A DNA stretch of 64,000 bases from positions 3,436,501 to 3,500,500 of the forward strand of contig CP033051.1 in NCBI GenBank assembly GCA_003667865.1, given 5' to 3'. The stretch is from Rossellomorea marisflavi. Its GTDB lineage: Bacteria > Bacillota > Bacilli > Bacillales > Bacillaceae_B. This document shows, piece after piece, positions 37,450-46,492 of this stretch. Every line of letters begins with the position of its first letter. Position 1 is the stretch's first letter. Position numbers and translations under genes: made by a program. The notes beneath the pieces are model-generated. The model did not search any database. It had not been told where the DNA came from and saw only the letters and a program-made list of their open reading frames with translations.

Positions 37450-38679
37450 TTAATCTAGTTTTACGTCAACAATTTCTCCATCCTCAACGACTGCAATTCG
37501 CAACTCTGTAACGAAGCCACCTTTGTCATCCATTTCTGTAATTTCATAGATTCGCTTATCAGATGGGATATTTTGAAGACCTTCATCAATATGGTCATAA
37601 ATTGCGTTAACATCCTCAACCGTTCCTGCGGCTTTCATTGCTTCTACAAATACATAAAGCGATTGATAGTGATAGCCCGCTTCAGAACCAGGATTCTTCC
37701 CGTATTCTTTATTGTAATTTTCTACAAACCCCTCATTTTCAGGTGTAACAGAGTTCACTAGTGGAAGGACGCCAACAGATCCTTCAGTCATTTCTGAACC
37801 ACCAAGTACTGCATGAATTTCATCAAGTTTTGCTTGGTCCATAATCAGGAATCCACCTTTAAAACCTAATTCTCTCGCTTGTTTTATAACAAGTGCAGTT
37901 GGTTCAGATGGACCTCCAACAAATAGAACATCAGGATTTTCTTTAAGAGCATTTGTAACAATTGTAAAGAAGTCAGTATCTTTACTAAAGTCAATTGATC
38001 CATTATAAACAACTTCACCACCAAGTTCCTTCCAACCTGGTTCTAATACAGATGCCCAATCCTTACCATATTGAGTAGCTGTTGGTAGCAGGGCAATTTT
38101 CTTTCCAAAACGCTCCATTTGGTACTCCGAGAAAGGTTTAATGTAGCTAGAGTAATTCGGTGGAATACGTAATGTTAAAGCATTGCCTTGTTCTGTAATT
38201 TTTGGTTCACTTGAATAAGCCCCAATGATAAATTGATCCTGCATATTAAAGACCTGAGTTGCAAAAATACCTCCACTATGAGGAACATAAATGACAGGAG
38301 GTTCATTTTCTTGAACCAATCTCTTTGCATTCGCTCCCGTTTCATTTGGTAAGTATTTATCATCTAGGGAAACTAAATTTAATTCATATTTCTTGCCATC
38401 AACCTCAAAACCGCCAGCTGCATTGATTTCTTCAGCAGCCATTTCCAGTCCACTTAGCGTGTTCTGACCATAGTAAGCAGCGGGTCCACTTAATGGTCCA
38501 CTGTAACCAATGTTAACAGTACCTACCTCTGCACTAGTTTCTTCATTCTCGTTATTACTATCTGTATTTCCAGCATCATTTGAATTAGAATCTCCTGTAG
38601 ATGTTGAACTACTGCATGCCGATAGAATAAGAGCAAACAATAATACTAGATAAAACAAACCCTTTTTTAATTGAGACAT
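37450..38679 (-). CDS. Liv-type ABC transporter substrate-binding lipoprotein
   Basis: Extracellular type I periplasmic-binding-fold lipoprotein of 409 residues. Signal peptide LFYLVLLFALILSAC with lipobox Cys, an S/T/N-rich spacer, then VNIGYSGPLSGPAAYYGQNT, typical of LivJ/LivK-like and aromatic-acid-binding relatives. The start is ATG at 38679 with GGGGGAG; the frame upstream has no site. It lies 111 bp after livF in the same direction. Placement with an acyl-CoA ligase suggests a carboxylic-acid or aromatic ligand rather than an amino acid (inference). Confidence 0.9.
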   Translation of the reverse strand: MSQLKKGLFYLVLLFALILSACSSSTSTGDSNSNDAGNTDSNNENEETSAEVGTVNIGYSGPLSGPAAYYGQNTLSGLEMAAEEINAAGGFEVDGKKYELNLVSLDDKYLPNETGANAKRLVQENEPPVIYVPHSGGIFATQVFNMQDQFIIGAYSSEPKITEQGNALTLRIPPNYSSYIKPFSEYQMERFGKKIALLPTATQYGKDWASVLEPGWKELGGEVVYNGSIDFSKDTDFFTIVTNALKENPDVLFVGGPSEPTALVIKQARELGFKGGFLIMDQAKLDEIHAVLGGSEMTEGSVGVLPLVNSVTPENEGFVENYNKEYGKNPGSEAGYHYQSLYVFVEAMKAAGTVEDVNAIYDHIDEGLQNIPSDKRIYEITEMDDKGGFVTELRIAVVEDGEIVDVKLD

Positions 38680-38790
38680 TCTCTTCTCCCCCTTGTTTAT
38701 TTGATCAATTTGTTTCAAAACTCTTAAAGAAATCACATGAAGAGGTTCACCCCCTTTCAAAAGATAGATGTTTATATTCTTAATCTTTGT

Positions 38791-39498
38791 CTATGCTCCA
38801 ATATAAGCTTTACGAATATCATCATTTTCAAATAACTCTTGACTAGTACCACTTAAAGTTATCTTTCCGTTTTCAATGACATAGCCTCGATTTGCAATTT
38901 TTAATGCAGCATTTGCATTTTGTTCAGCTAGCAGAACGGTTGTTCCGTTACGATTAATTTCTTGAATGACATTAAAAACCTGTTCAACAATGAGTGGTGC
39001 GAGTCCAATAGATGGTTCATCAAGCAGAATCAATTTAGGTTTTGACATCAAAGCTCTTCCGATCGCTAACATTTGTTGCTGACCTCCACTTAGAGAACCT
39101 GCAGGAAGATCCTTTTTCTCCTTTAAAATGGGGAATAATTCATAGATGGATTCTAGTAGATTTTTCACCTCATTTTTTTTCCTACGAAGTACATAGCCAC
39201 CTAGAATTAAGTTTTCCTGAACGGACATTTGCGGGAATAGCTTTCTTCCTTCAGGACATTGAACAATTCCTTCCTGTACCAAGCGATCTGGGGAATATCC
39301 CCCAACATTTTGATCAAGAAAATGGATGGAGCCACTAGAAGGTTTACTTAATCCACTAATTGTCCGGAAAATCGTACTTTTCCCAGCACCATTCGCTCCT
39401 AGCAATACGACAAGTTCACCCTCTTCGACAGTTAGATTAATATTCTCAAGAGCTCGAAAAGGGCCATAATGTACAGAAACATTAGATAGATGTAGCAT
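38791..39498 (-). CDS. LivF-type ABC ATPase
   Basis: ATP-hydrolysing subunit of 235 residues: Walker A GANGAGKST, signature LSGGQQQ, Walker B LILLDEPSIGLAP, and a LAEQNAN switch His replaced by the LivF-typical Gln. ATG at 39498 overlaps livG (16 bp). Works with the LivG ATPase on the LivH/LivM channel. Confidence 0.92.
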   Translation of the reverse strand: MLHLSNVSVHYGPFRALENINLTVEEGELVVLLGANGAGKSTIFRTISGLSKPSSGSIHFLDQNVGGYSPDRLVQEGIVQCPEGRKLFPQMSVQENLILGGYVLRRKKNEVKNLLESIYELFPILKEKKDLPAGSLSGGQQQMLAIGRALMSKPKLILLDEPSIGLAPLIVEQVFNVIQEINRNGTTVLLAEQNANAALKIANRGYVIENGKITLSGTSQELFENDDIRKAYIGA

Positions 39499-40252
39499 GA
39501 TAATCAGCTCCTAAATACGCTTGTATAACAGCATCATTGTTTTGGATTTCACTTGGAGTTCCTTCTGCAATTTTCTCACCATAATTTAGCACCATAATCT
39601 TATCTGCAAGACTCATAATCATTCCCATCTTGTGCTCAATAAGACATACGGTAATTCCCTTTTTTGACATTTTTTTCATTAATAATGCTAATCCATCTGT
39701 TTCATCTGGATTTACACCGGCTGCTGGTTCATCTAGGAATACAATTTCGGGGTCTGTTGCTAGAGCAAGTGCAATAGCAGTTCTTTTTTTTGCTTCTTGC
39801 GAGATATCCGACACAGGTTGGTTGGCTTGATCCAAAAGTCCGACAAAGTCTAAAACTTCATGAGCTTTTTCTCTCGATTGACGCTCCTCTTCCTTTAGTC
39901 TTTTCGTTTTAAATATTGCATCAAAGAGATTTGATTTTGTTCTCAAACGGTGACCAATAATCACGTTATCAATAACAGTTGAGGTCTCAAATAGATGGGT
40001 AGTTTGAAAGGTTCTAGCTATTCCAAGTTTTGCAATTTCATAGGAAGGGAGTGTTGTAATATCCTTATCATTAAAAAACACACTACCTTCTGTTGGAGGA
40101 TGGAACCCGCTTATAAGATTAAAAAATGTTGACTTACCAGCACCATTAGGTCCAATAATTGCCGTAACCTTCCCTTTTTCAATTTCAAAATCTACTTTGT
40201 TTACTGCTGTTAGCCCACCAAATGTTTTTGTTAATCCCTTCGTGTGAATCAT
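39482..40252 (-). CDS. LivG-type ABC ATPase
   Basis: ATPase of 256 residues: Walker A GPNGAGKST, the LivG-typical long insert RTKSNLFDAIFKTKRLKEEE, Walker B EIVFLDEPAAGVNPDE and switch LIEHKMGMIMSLAD. The signature is unusual: DISQEAKKRTAIALALA in place of the common LSYGQQRRLEIARALA. Whether that lowers activity cannot be told. It overlaps livM by four bases. Confidence 0.92.
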   Translation of the reverse strand: MIHTKGLTKTFGGLTAVNKVDFEIEKGKVTAIIGPNGAGKSTFFNLISGFHPPTEGSVFFNDKDITTLPSYEIAKLGIARTFQTTHLFETSTVIDNVIIGHRLRTKSNLFDAIFKTKRLKEEERQSREKAHEVLDFVGLLDQANQPVSDISQEAKKRTAIALALATDPEIVFLDEPAAGVNPDETDGLALLMKKMSKKGITVCLIEHKMGMIMSLADKIMVLNYGEKIAEGTPSEIQNNDAVIQAYLGADYHATSI

Positions 40253-41265
40253 GATTTAGTCTCCTCCTCAGCTCTTGTGACGTTCAGCTGTTGCTGGGTT
40301 CTTATATTCATTGATTTCTTTCTATGCCTTTTTGCTTTCCACATCTGATATCCTCCAACGATTCCTCTCGGATAAAAGATAATTAGTGCAACTAATAATG
40401 GTCCAAATATTAGCATTCTAAAATCCTGTAGGAACTGTAATGATTGCGATAACCATACAATAATTAATGTTCCGATTAGAGGTCCAAATAGTGTTCCAAT
40501 TCCACCAACAAGCAGATACATTAACATGTCAAACGTAATATTAATGTAGGCGATATCAGGACCAATAAAACGAACAAACGATGCATAGAGGCCACCTGCT
40601 AATCCAGCAAAAAACGTAGATAATACAAAAGAAACTAGCTTCTGTTTCATCGTTGATATTCCAATTGTTTGTGCTAGTTCCTCACTATTACGAATCGCGA
40701 TAAACGTTCTACCAATGAGTGATTCAGTAATCCTTTTCACTAAGAAGATTGAAACAATTAAAAAGAATAGTAGTAGGAAATATTGAGCTCGCGGTGTATC
40801 GAATGTAATGGGTCCGATTTGTGCAGGTGGGGGAATCCCAATTAACCCTCGTACACCCTCAGTAAGTGCTTCCCATTTATAAATTATTAGATAGATGATG
40901 TATCCTACACATAACGTATAGATAGCAAAAAAGTGTTCCTTTGTTCGTAATGCAATTAGTCCGATAAGAAATCCGATAACTAAGGTAATGAAGATCCCCA
41001 GTAATAAAGCTAGCCAGTAATTTAGCCCAACCTTTACGGTTAATATACCAACAGAGTAAGCTCCGATTGCGAAAAAACCTGCATGTGCCAGAGATAATTG
41101 ACCAGTATATCCTCCTACGATATTCAAACCGTATACAGCAATGGTCCAAATAAAAGCTAACGAAAGAATGTGTAAATAGTATTGGTTATTCGTCAAAAAT
41201 GGTAACAAAATTGCAAATAGTAAAGGAATCCATAGGTGTAACCGATACTTTTGAAGCTGTTGCAT
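40249..41265 (-). CDS. LivM-type ABC permease
   Basis: Inner-membrane channel subunit of 338 residues with about ten spans. Family loop LIGRTFIAIRNSEELAQTIGI, GYTGQLSLAHAGFFAIGAYS near the N-terminus and a basic tail of about 35 residues after the last span. Its start overlaps the livH stop by one base (TAATG). Confidence 0.92.
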   Translation of the reverse strand: MQQLQKYRLHLWIPLLFAILLPFLTNNQYYLHILSLAFIWTIAVYGLNIVGGYTGQLSLAHAGFFAIGAYSVGILTVKVGLNYWLALLLGIFITLVIGFLIGLIALRTKEHFFAIYTLCVGYIIYLIIYKWEALTEGVRGLIGIPPPAQIGPITFDTPRAQYFLLLFFLIVSIFLVKRITESLIGRTFIAIRNSEELAQTIGISTMKQKLVSFVLSTFFAGLAGGLYASFVRFIGPDIAYINITFDMLMYLLVGGIGTLFGPLIGTLIIVWLSQSLQFLQDFRMLIFGPLLVALIIFYPRGIVGGYQMWKAKRHRKKSMNIRTQQQLNVTRAEEETKS

Positions 41266-42134
41266 TATTGAACCCCCTTTACAAATAATCCTTTAGGTCT
41301 GATCGTTAAAATAATTACTAATAGTAAAAAGGCGATTAAATCCTTATAATCATTCGAAATAAACGTAGCTCCTAAGCTTTCTGATAGACCTAAAATATAG
41401 CCACCAATGATAGCACCTGGAATGCTTCCCATTCCGCCAATAATGATGATGACAAACGCCTTTAATATGACAAGATGCCCCATACCTGGAAATACTAAGT
41501 TAATAGGTGACGCAATTGACGCTGCCACTGCAGCCAATCCACCTGAAATAAAGAAAGTTAACATGGCTACTTTATTTGCATTAATTCCCACTAAAAATGC
41601 ACCTTCTCTATTTTGAGACATAGCAATAATCGTCGAACCTATAATGGTTTTTCGTAAAAATAAGTGCAGCAATATCATTGCAACAACTGCTATCACAATG
41701 ATTAAAATTCGTTGAACCGTTACCGTAAGTCCTAAAAATTCAACAACTTGCCCGTAAGGTGATGGCATCGGTCGATATTCTGCACCCCAAACAAGTTGAA
41801 CAAGTGCTTCTAAAAACAATAAAATTCCAATAGCTGCAATCTTATCGTGAATAGGCGGGGCATGACGTAATGGATGAAACACGATTCTTTCCATTAAGAC
41901 TCCTAATAATCCAACCACAAGTATACTGACAAAGATTGCAACCCAATAATGCATTCCTGTAGAAGTCATTACCATTAAAGTGATATAACCACCAACCATA
42001 TAGAGTGCACCATGAGCAAAGTTTGGTATATGCAATATTCCATAAACGAGCGTAAGTCCAAGAGCAACCAAGCTGTAAACGCTTCCAATTGTAAGTGCAT
42101 TAAAAAGCTGTTGAATGAAAATATCCATAAACAT
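41265..42134 (-). CDS. LivH-type ABC permease
   Basis: Channel subunit of 289 residues, eight or so spans: LVALGLTLVYGILHIPNFAH near the N-terminus, MSQNREGAFLVGINANKV as the ATPase-contact loop, and GGMGSIPGAIIGG. ATG at 42134 follows GAAGGTG; a second ATG six bases on is also possible. It lies 12 bp after the acyl-CoA ligase gene. Confidence 0.92.
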   Translation of the reverse strand: MFMDIFIQQLFNALTIGSVYSLVALGLTLVYGILHIPNFAHGALYMVGGYITLMVMTSTGMHYWVAIFVSILVVGLLGVLMERIVFHPLRHAPPIHDKIAAIGILLFLEALVQLVWGAEYRPMPSPYGQVVEFLGLTVTVQRILIIVIAVVAMILLHLFLRKTIIGSTIIAMSQNREGAFLVGINANKVAMLTFFISGGLAAVAASIASPINLVFPGMGHLVILKAFVIIIIGGMGSIPGAIIGGYILGLSESLGATFISNDYKDLIAFLLLVIILTIRPKGLFVKGVQ

Positions 42135-42146
42135 TTCACCTTCTTT

Positions 42147-43733
42147 CTAAATTTTCAAGAATTGTTCCTTTAATTTCCGTTTCAGTATTTTTCCTACAGC
42201 GGTTTTCGGTAGTTCATTCACAAACGTTACAGAGGTTGGTACTTTATAATTCGCTAGCTGATCTCGGCAATAATCAATTAACTCCCCTTCAGTAAGGGTT
42301 TCGTTTTCCTTTAATACGACAATTGCCTTTACTGTTTCTCCACGGTATTCATCAGGTACTCCTATCACAGCAGCTTCAAGTATCTTCGGGTGACGATAGA
42401 TAATATCCTCAATTTCTATCGGATAGACATTAAACCCACTAGCCAAAATCATTTCTTTTTTTCTACCAACTATATAAAAGAATCCATCTTCATCCATTTT
42501 TGCAAGGTCTCCAGTATATAACCATCCATTTTTTATCGTTTGTGCTGTTTCTTCTGGCATATTCCAATAGCCTTTCATAATTTGTGGTCCTTTGATCACA
42601 AGCTCTCCTACTTCCCCAAACGCTAAGGTTTCTTCTCCAGTTGCAATATCCACAATTCTTGCATCAGTATTTGGAATCGGTATTCCTATACTCCCAGACT
42701 TTTGAACACCGGATATAGGATTGCGATGTGTTACTGGTGAAGCTTCAGATAGACCATAACCTTCAGCTACACTTGTTCCACTTAGCGAATTAAATTGGTT
42801 GATGACCTCTACAGGCAATGGTGCAGATCCACTCGTACAAGTCTCAAGACAGCTTAAATCAAATTTATATGTTTTATAGTAGTTTAAGAGAGCGATATAC
42901 ATCGTTGGTACACCTGGAAAAGAAGTAGGCTTTGTTTTCTCAATAATCTGCACAACCTCTTCAACTTCAAATCTTGGTAGTAATATAAGGTTCCCACCAT
43001 GATGAAACGTTAAGTTCATTGCACTTGTCATTCCATACACATGAAACAAAGGAGATATCGTTAAGACACGATCCTCACCATACTTTGCCTTGACTTTTGC
43101 AGTAGCAGAACTCTGTAGTGTGTTAGCCACAAGATTATAATGAGTAAGCATAGCGCCTTTTGAACGTCCCGTTGTGCCACCCGTGTATTGTAATACAGCC
43201 ACATCTTCTTTAGGCTGAATCGTTATATTCGGGACATGGTCAGCAGGCTCAGCTAAAAGTTCATTAAACCTGCAAGCGCTTTCAACAGAAACAGGAATAA
43301 CCATTTGTACTTCAGTACTTTCTACGATCGGGTCAACGATTGCTTGAAGTTGATCTAATACGATTAATACTTTGGCACCTGAGTCTTGAAGTACATGTTG
43401 TAGCTCTGTGGATTTATACATTGGATTAACCTGAACGACTGTAGCGCCGCACATTAATGCTGCGAAGTAACTGATTGGGTACTGTGGACAATTTGGCATC
43501 ATGAGCGCAACTCTATCGCCTTTTGTTACACCTCGTTTTGTTAAACTACTAGCTAATGTTCTTACTGCAGCATATAACTGCTCATACGTATATGTTTTAG
43601 TATAGAATGTGACAGCAATATGCTTTGGAAAGCGTTTTACACTTTCTTCAAAAAATTCAACTAGAGACATATTCGGTATCTCAATTTCTTTTGGATTTCC
43701 TTCTACAACATGCTTCATCCATGGACGATTCAA
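42147..43733 (-). CDS. AMP-forming acyl-CoA ligase
   Basis: Activates a carboxylic acid to its CoA thioester through an acyl-adenylate; 528 residues. P-loop YTGGTTGRSKGAML, GYGLSEASP, YTGDLAKMDEDGF and the C-terminal catalytic Lys in LPKTAVGKILKRKLK are intact. Class resembles FadD/long-chain and cyclohexane- or aryl-acid ligases. I place the start at TTG 43733 with AAAAGGGGG. The ATG at 43775 would be only about three bases from the transcription start predicted from the sigma-54 promoter, leaving no room for a ribosome site. It is the first gene of the importer operon. Confidence 0.92.
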   Translation of the reverse strand: MNRPWMKHVVEGNPKEIEIPNMSLVEFFEESVKRFPKHIAVTFYTKTYTYEQLYAAVRTLASSLTKRGVTKGDRVALMMPNCPQYPISYFAALMCGATVVQVNPMYKSTELQHVLQDSGAKVLIVLDQLQAIVDPIVESTEVQMVIPVSVESACRFNELLAEPADHVPNITIQPKEDVAVLQYTGGTTGRSKGAMLTHYNLVANTLQSSATAKVKAKYGEDRVLTISPLFHVYGMTSAMNLTFHHGGNLILLPRFEVEEVVQIIEKTKPTSFPGVPTMYIALLNYYKTYKFDLSCLETCTSGSAPLPVEVINQFNSLSGTSVAEGYGLSEASPVTHRNPISGVQKSGSIGIPIPNTDARIVDIATGEETLAFGEVGELVIKGPQIMKGYWNMPEETAQTIKNGWLYTGDLAKMDEDGFFYIVGRKKEMILASGFNVYPIEIEDIIYRHPKILEAAVIGVPDEYRGETVKAIVVLKENETLTEGELIDYCRDQLANYKVPTSVTFVNELPKTAVGKILKRKLKEQFLKI

Positions 43734-43787
43734 TTTTACTTCCCCCTTTTTTCTAAAAAGATTAACAAAATCCATTTACAAATAATT

Positions 43788-43805
43788 ATGCAAATTCCAT
43801 GCCAA
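43788..43805 (-). promoter_or_regulatory. Sigma-54 promoter of the ligase/importer operon
   Basis: On the minus strand TTGGCATGGAATTTGCAT; GG (43803-43802) and GC (43791-43790) are separated by ten bases. Expected transcription start near 43778. Confidence 0.92.
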
Positions 43806-43810
43806 AAAAA

Positions 43811-43856
43811 TAAGTGACGATCTGTAAGGAACTAACGTTCACAGAATCGTCACTTA
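43811..43856 (-). terminator. Terminator of the sigma-54 activator gene
   Basis: TAAGTGACGAT / ATCGTCACTTA with an inner CTGT/ACAG extension, followed on the minus strand by ATTTTTTT. It overlaps the approach to the -24 box and insulates the importer operon from the regulator transcript. Confidence 0.88.
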
Positions 43857-43920
43857 ATTCATAATTGCATTGTATTTTTTCAGTATTTTCTGAAATTTAT
43901 TGTTATATATCACGATTTAC

Positions 43921-43950
43921 TTTTGAATTAACAATTCATAAATGAATCAA
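43921..43950. promoter_or_regulatory. Putative activator-binding site (UAS) upstream of the ligase promoter
   Basis: TTTTGAATTAACAATTCA (43921-43938) matches the site at 36840-36857 with one base different, and ATTCATAAATG (43934-43944) matches 36801-36811 exactly. It lies about 120 bp upstream of the -24 box. Confidence 0.75.
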
Positions 43951-43955
43951 TTTTA

Positions 43956-45650
43956 TTATTCTGAGATGTTGTATTTTTGTAGCTTTCTTACTACAGTTGC
44001 TTGACTAGTTTTTAAATGTTTTGCAATTTCATACGTTGTTCTATATTTTGTATATGCAAGCTGTAGAATATTTCTTTCTGTTTCTTCAACAGCTTCTTTT
44101 AATGTTATTTCTTTTTGGATTGTATGTTCGATATGACTATCTTCCTTTCTATATTCATCAGGAAGATCACAAATAGACAGGAGTGAATTTGGAGCTGTTA
44201 AAATGAGTCTTTCCATTACATTGGACAACTCTCTAACATTGCCTGGCCAGTCATATTCATAAAAGTAATCTTGTAATGTGCGATCTAATACTTTATCAAA
44301 AGAATATTTTTGGTTATATTGCTCCAAAAAGTAATGAGCAAGAGGTAATATATCATCTCGTCTCTCTCTTAAAGGAGGAATGGTTACAGGTAGAACATTT
44401 AATCTATAGTAAAGGTCTTCACGAAATTTTCCGTCAAGCACCATTTCTTTTAAATCTTTATTAGTAGCAGCAATTAGCTGTACATTAATTTTTTTACTAG
44501 TTGTGCCACCGACTCTCATGATTTCCTTTTCTTGGATCACTCGTAAAAGTTTTACTTGAAGATCAAATGGGAGATCTCCGACTTCGTCTAGAAATAATAT
44601 CCCATTATGAGCAAGTTCAAACATTCCTTGCTTCCCATTTCTGTTTGCCCCTGAAAATGCTCCAGCCTCATATCCAAATAATTCTGATTCCATCAAATCC
44701 TTAGGAATTGCACCACAATTCACTTTTATAAATTGTCCTTTATTGTACCTATTGCTAACTTGATGAATGTGACGGACAAGAACATCTTTTCCAACTCCCG
44801 TTTCACCGAGTATTAAAATGGTTGTATCAAAATTTGCAATTCGACAAACCATATCATAAACTTCTAGCATTTTTTTACTTTTAATGATGACACTTGCATC
44901 CTTTTGGGTGGAAGCTTTTAACTTGTCTAGCTCCTCTTTATACTGTTGATTTAGTTGCTGTGCTTTTTTTAATTCCTGATTCAATTCATTTAGCTCGGAT
45001 AAATCACGAATATTCGTTACAATTTTGTCAATGTTACCATTATGGTCAAATATGGGGCTTCCAGTAAGTAACGTTTCTTTACCATTGAAGTTTTTCTGAA
45101 CGACTGTTACGGTTTTCTTCTCTTCCAATACCCTTATGCTAACAGATTCCTGAAGAATACCCCTTTTCATTAAATCTCTAATATCTTTACCAATGTAGTA
45201 ATGTTTAGGAATTCCAGTAATTCTTTCAATTGCAGAATTTGTTTTTAATGTAATTCCATCTTTATCCGTGATGTAAATTCCATCATATGAGTTTTCTATT
45301 ATCGCATCCAGTTCCAATGTCGCTTTATCAAGCTCTTTCACTTTTTGCTTTAATTGAAATAATTGCTGATCTTCTATTACGATATATGCCCTTTGAATTT
45401 CTGCCTTAACCTTGTATTCACTATAAAGAAGAATGAAATGTTTATGATCTTTTATTGAAAAGATAATACTTTCTGTATATTCTTCCCAATAGTCAAATAC
45501 CTCCCATATGATTTTATTTAAGTATTCTTCTTCCGATATCAAAGTTGTACTGTTTTCTACTTGCCGAATTGAACGTACCACGCCTGCACGGTTTGTGATT
45601 AGAGTATGGAACGGTATCGACTGGTTTTGCTCTTTTATCAATGACAACAC
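43956..45650 (-). CDS. PAS-containing sigma-54-dependent transcriptional activator
   Basis: Enhancer-binding protein of 564 residues. An N-terminal region of about 110 residues of unknown fold, a PAS domain about 115-225 (IIENSYDGIYITDKDGITLK), a coiled linker, then an AAA+ domain with Walker A GETGVGKD, the sigma-54-contact loop GAFSGA (a common variant of GAFTGA), Walker B GILFLDEVGDLP and R-finger region. The C-terminal helix-turn-helix (TTYEIAKHLKTSQATVVRKL) is TyrR-like. No phospho-acceptor domain, so a small ligand probably signals through the N-terminal or PAS domain. It lies upstream of the two sigma-54 units it most likely controls. Confidence 0.92.
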   Translation of the reverse strand: MLSLIKEQNQSIPFHTLITNRAGVVRSIRQVENSTTLISEEEYLNKIIWEVFDYWEEYTESIIFSIKDHKHFILLYSEYKVKAEIQRAYIVIEDQQLFQLKQKVKELDKATLELDAIIENSYDGIYITDKDGITLKTNSAIERITGIPKHYYIGKDIRDLMKRGILQESVSIRVLEEKKTVTVVQKNFNGKETLLTGSPIFDHNGNIDKIVTNIRDLSELNELNQELKKAQQLNQQYKEELDKLKASTQKDASVIIKSKKMLEVYDMVCRIANFDTTILILGETGVGKDVLVRHIHQVSNRYNKGQFIKVNCGAIPKDLMESELFGYEAGAFSGANRNGKQGMFELAHNGILFLDEVGDLPFDLQVKLLRVIQEKEIMRVGGTTSKKINVQLIAATNKDLKEMVLDGKFREDLYYRLNVLPVTIPPLRERRDDILPLAHYFLEQYNQKYSFDKVLDRTLQDYFYEYDWPGNVRELSNVMERLILTAPNSLLSICDLPDEYRKEDSHIEHTIQKEITLKEAVEETERNILQLAYTKYRTTYEIAKHLKTSQATVVRKLQKYNISE

Positions 45651-45855
45651 CTCTAAATTATTATTATTTGTAATGTCATTGGTGAAATAATTGTTTTAAT
45701 GAACTCATCTGATCATTCAATCTCTTCTATTCTATTCGCTGAAAGTTCTCTAAATCCTTTGTACTTTATGACATAAATAGATACATGAATGGATTTCTGA
45801 ATTTTAGGTTTACACTAAAACATACATTTATATTTTGTTATAGGAGGCGTATTTT

Positions 45856-46083
45856 TTGAGCTATCATGAATTCTTAAAAAGTAAAAACTGGATTGATAAA
45901 GATTTAGATTCCAGATATATAAACGTTAATCATCCTTATGCTATAGTACTTTCAGAGGATGAAGGCCGTATAACATTTAGGGGCTATATAGGTGTTGATA
46001 ATGGCCAAAATGGTGAAGAGATCTTTTCATTCACAACATTACAAGATTTACAAGTGTGGTTTGAAAATAACATTGGTGAATAG
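45856..46083 (+). CDS. Hypothetical small protein, 75 residues
   Basis: Acidic cytosolic protein starting MSYHEFLKSKNWIDKDLDSR and ending VWFENNIGE. TTG at 45856 follows AGGAGG with ideal spacing, so expression is likely. No family recognised. It stands before the spore-protein gene, with 83 bp between; a shared role is not evident. The 205 bp upstream hold only its promoter region. Confidence 0.6.
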   Translation: MSYHEFLKSKNWIDKDLDSRYINVNHPYAIVLSEDEGRITFRGYIGVDNGQNGEEIFSFTTLQDLQVWFENNIGE

Positions 46084-46166
46084 AATGCAGAATCTCTTTC
46101 TAAACTTAGGGTAAAATAATGGAGAGTAGCTATTGTTACTCAAACCTTTGACGGGAGTGATGTATC

Positions 46167-46361
46167 ATGGCAAGAAACAAGCTGTTAGTTCCTGGCGCTG
46201 GAGATGTTCTCGATCAATTGAAAGAGGAAATAGCCAATGAATTTGGAGTAACACTTGGTGCAGATACTACTGCCCGTGCTAATGGATCTGTTGGAGGCGA
46301 AATGACAAAGCGTCTAATTGCCATGGCAGAACAGCATTTAGCAAGTCAAAAAGGTCGATAA
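46167..46361 (+). CDS. Alpha/beta-type small acid-soluble spore protein
   Basis: DNA-coating spore protein of 64 residues that protects DNA from UV and heat and is degraded at germination. The germination-protease site is seen in [10 protein letters not shown], and the second conserved box is [23 protein letters not shown] at 46167 follows GGGAGTG. Direct evidence that the host forms endospores. Expression is normally by sigma-G. Confidence 0.95.
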   Translation: MARNKLLVPGAGDVLDQLKEEIANEFGVTLGADTTARANGSVGGEMTKRLIAMAEQHLASQKGR

Positions 46362-46365
46362 TAGG

Positions 46366-46399
46366 AAAGAGCCCCTACTGATTAGGTAGGGGTCTTTTC
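46366..46399 (+). terminator. Terminator after the spore-protein gene
   Basis: CCCCTAC / GTAGGGG stem extended by AAGA/TCTT, then TTTTC. Confidence 0.85.
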
Positions 46400-46492
46400 A
46401 TGTAGTTAGAAGCTTGTTTAAAAATCTTAATCATTTCATTATGAATTTATATAATATAGGCTAAAATGGGAATAGAAATGGAGTGAGTCTTA

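Noticed and set aside
43733..43775. ATG at 43775 as start of the acyl-CoA ligase
   Set aside because: It lies about three bases from the start of transcription predicted from the sigma-54 promoter and has no ribosome site; TTG at 43733 has AAAAGGGGG.
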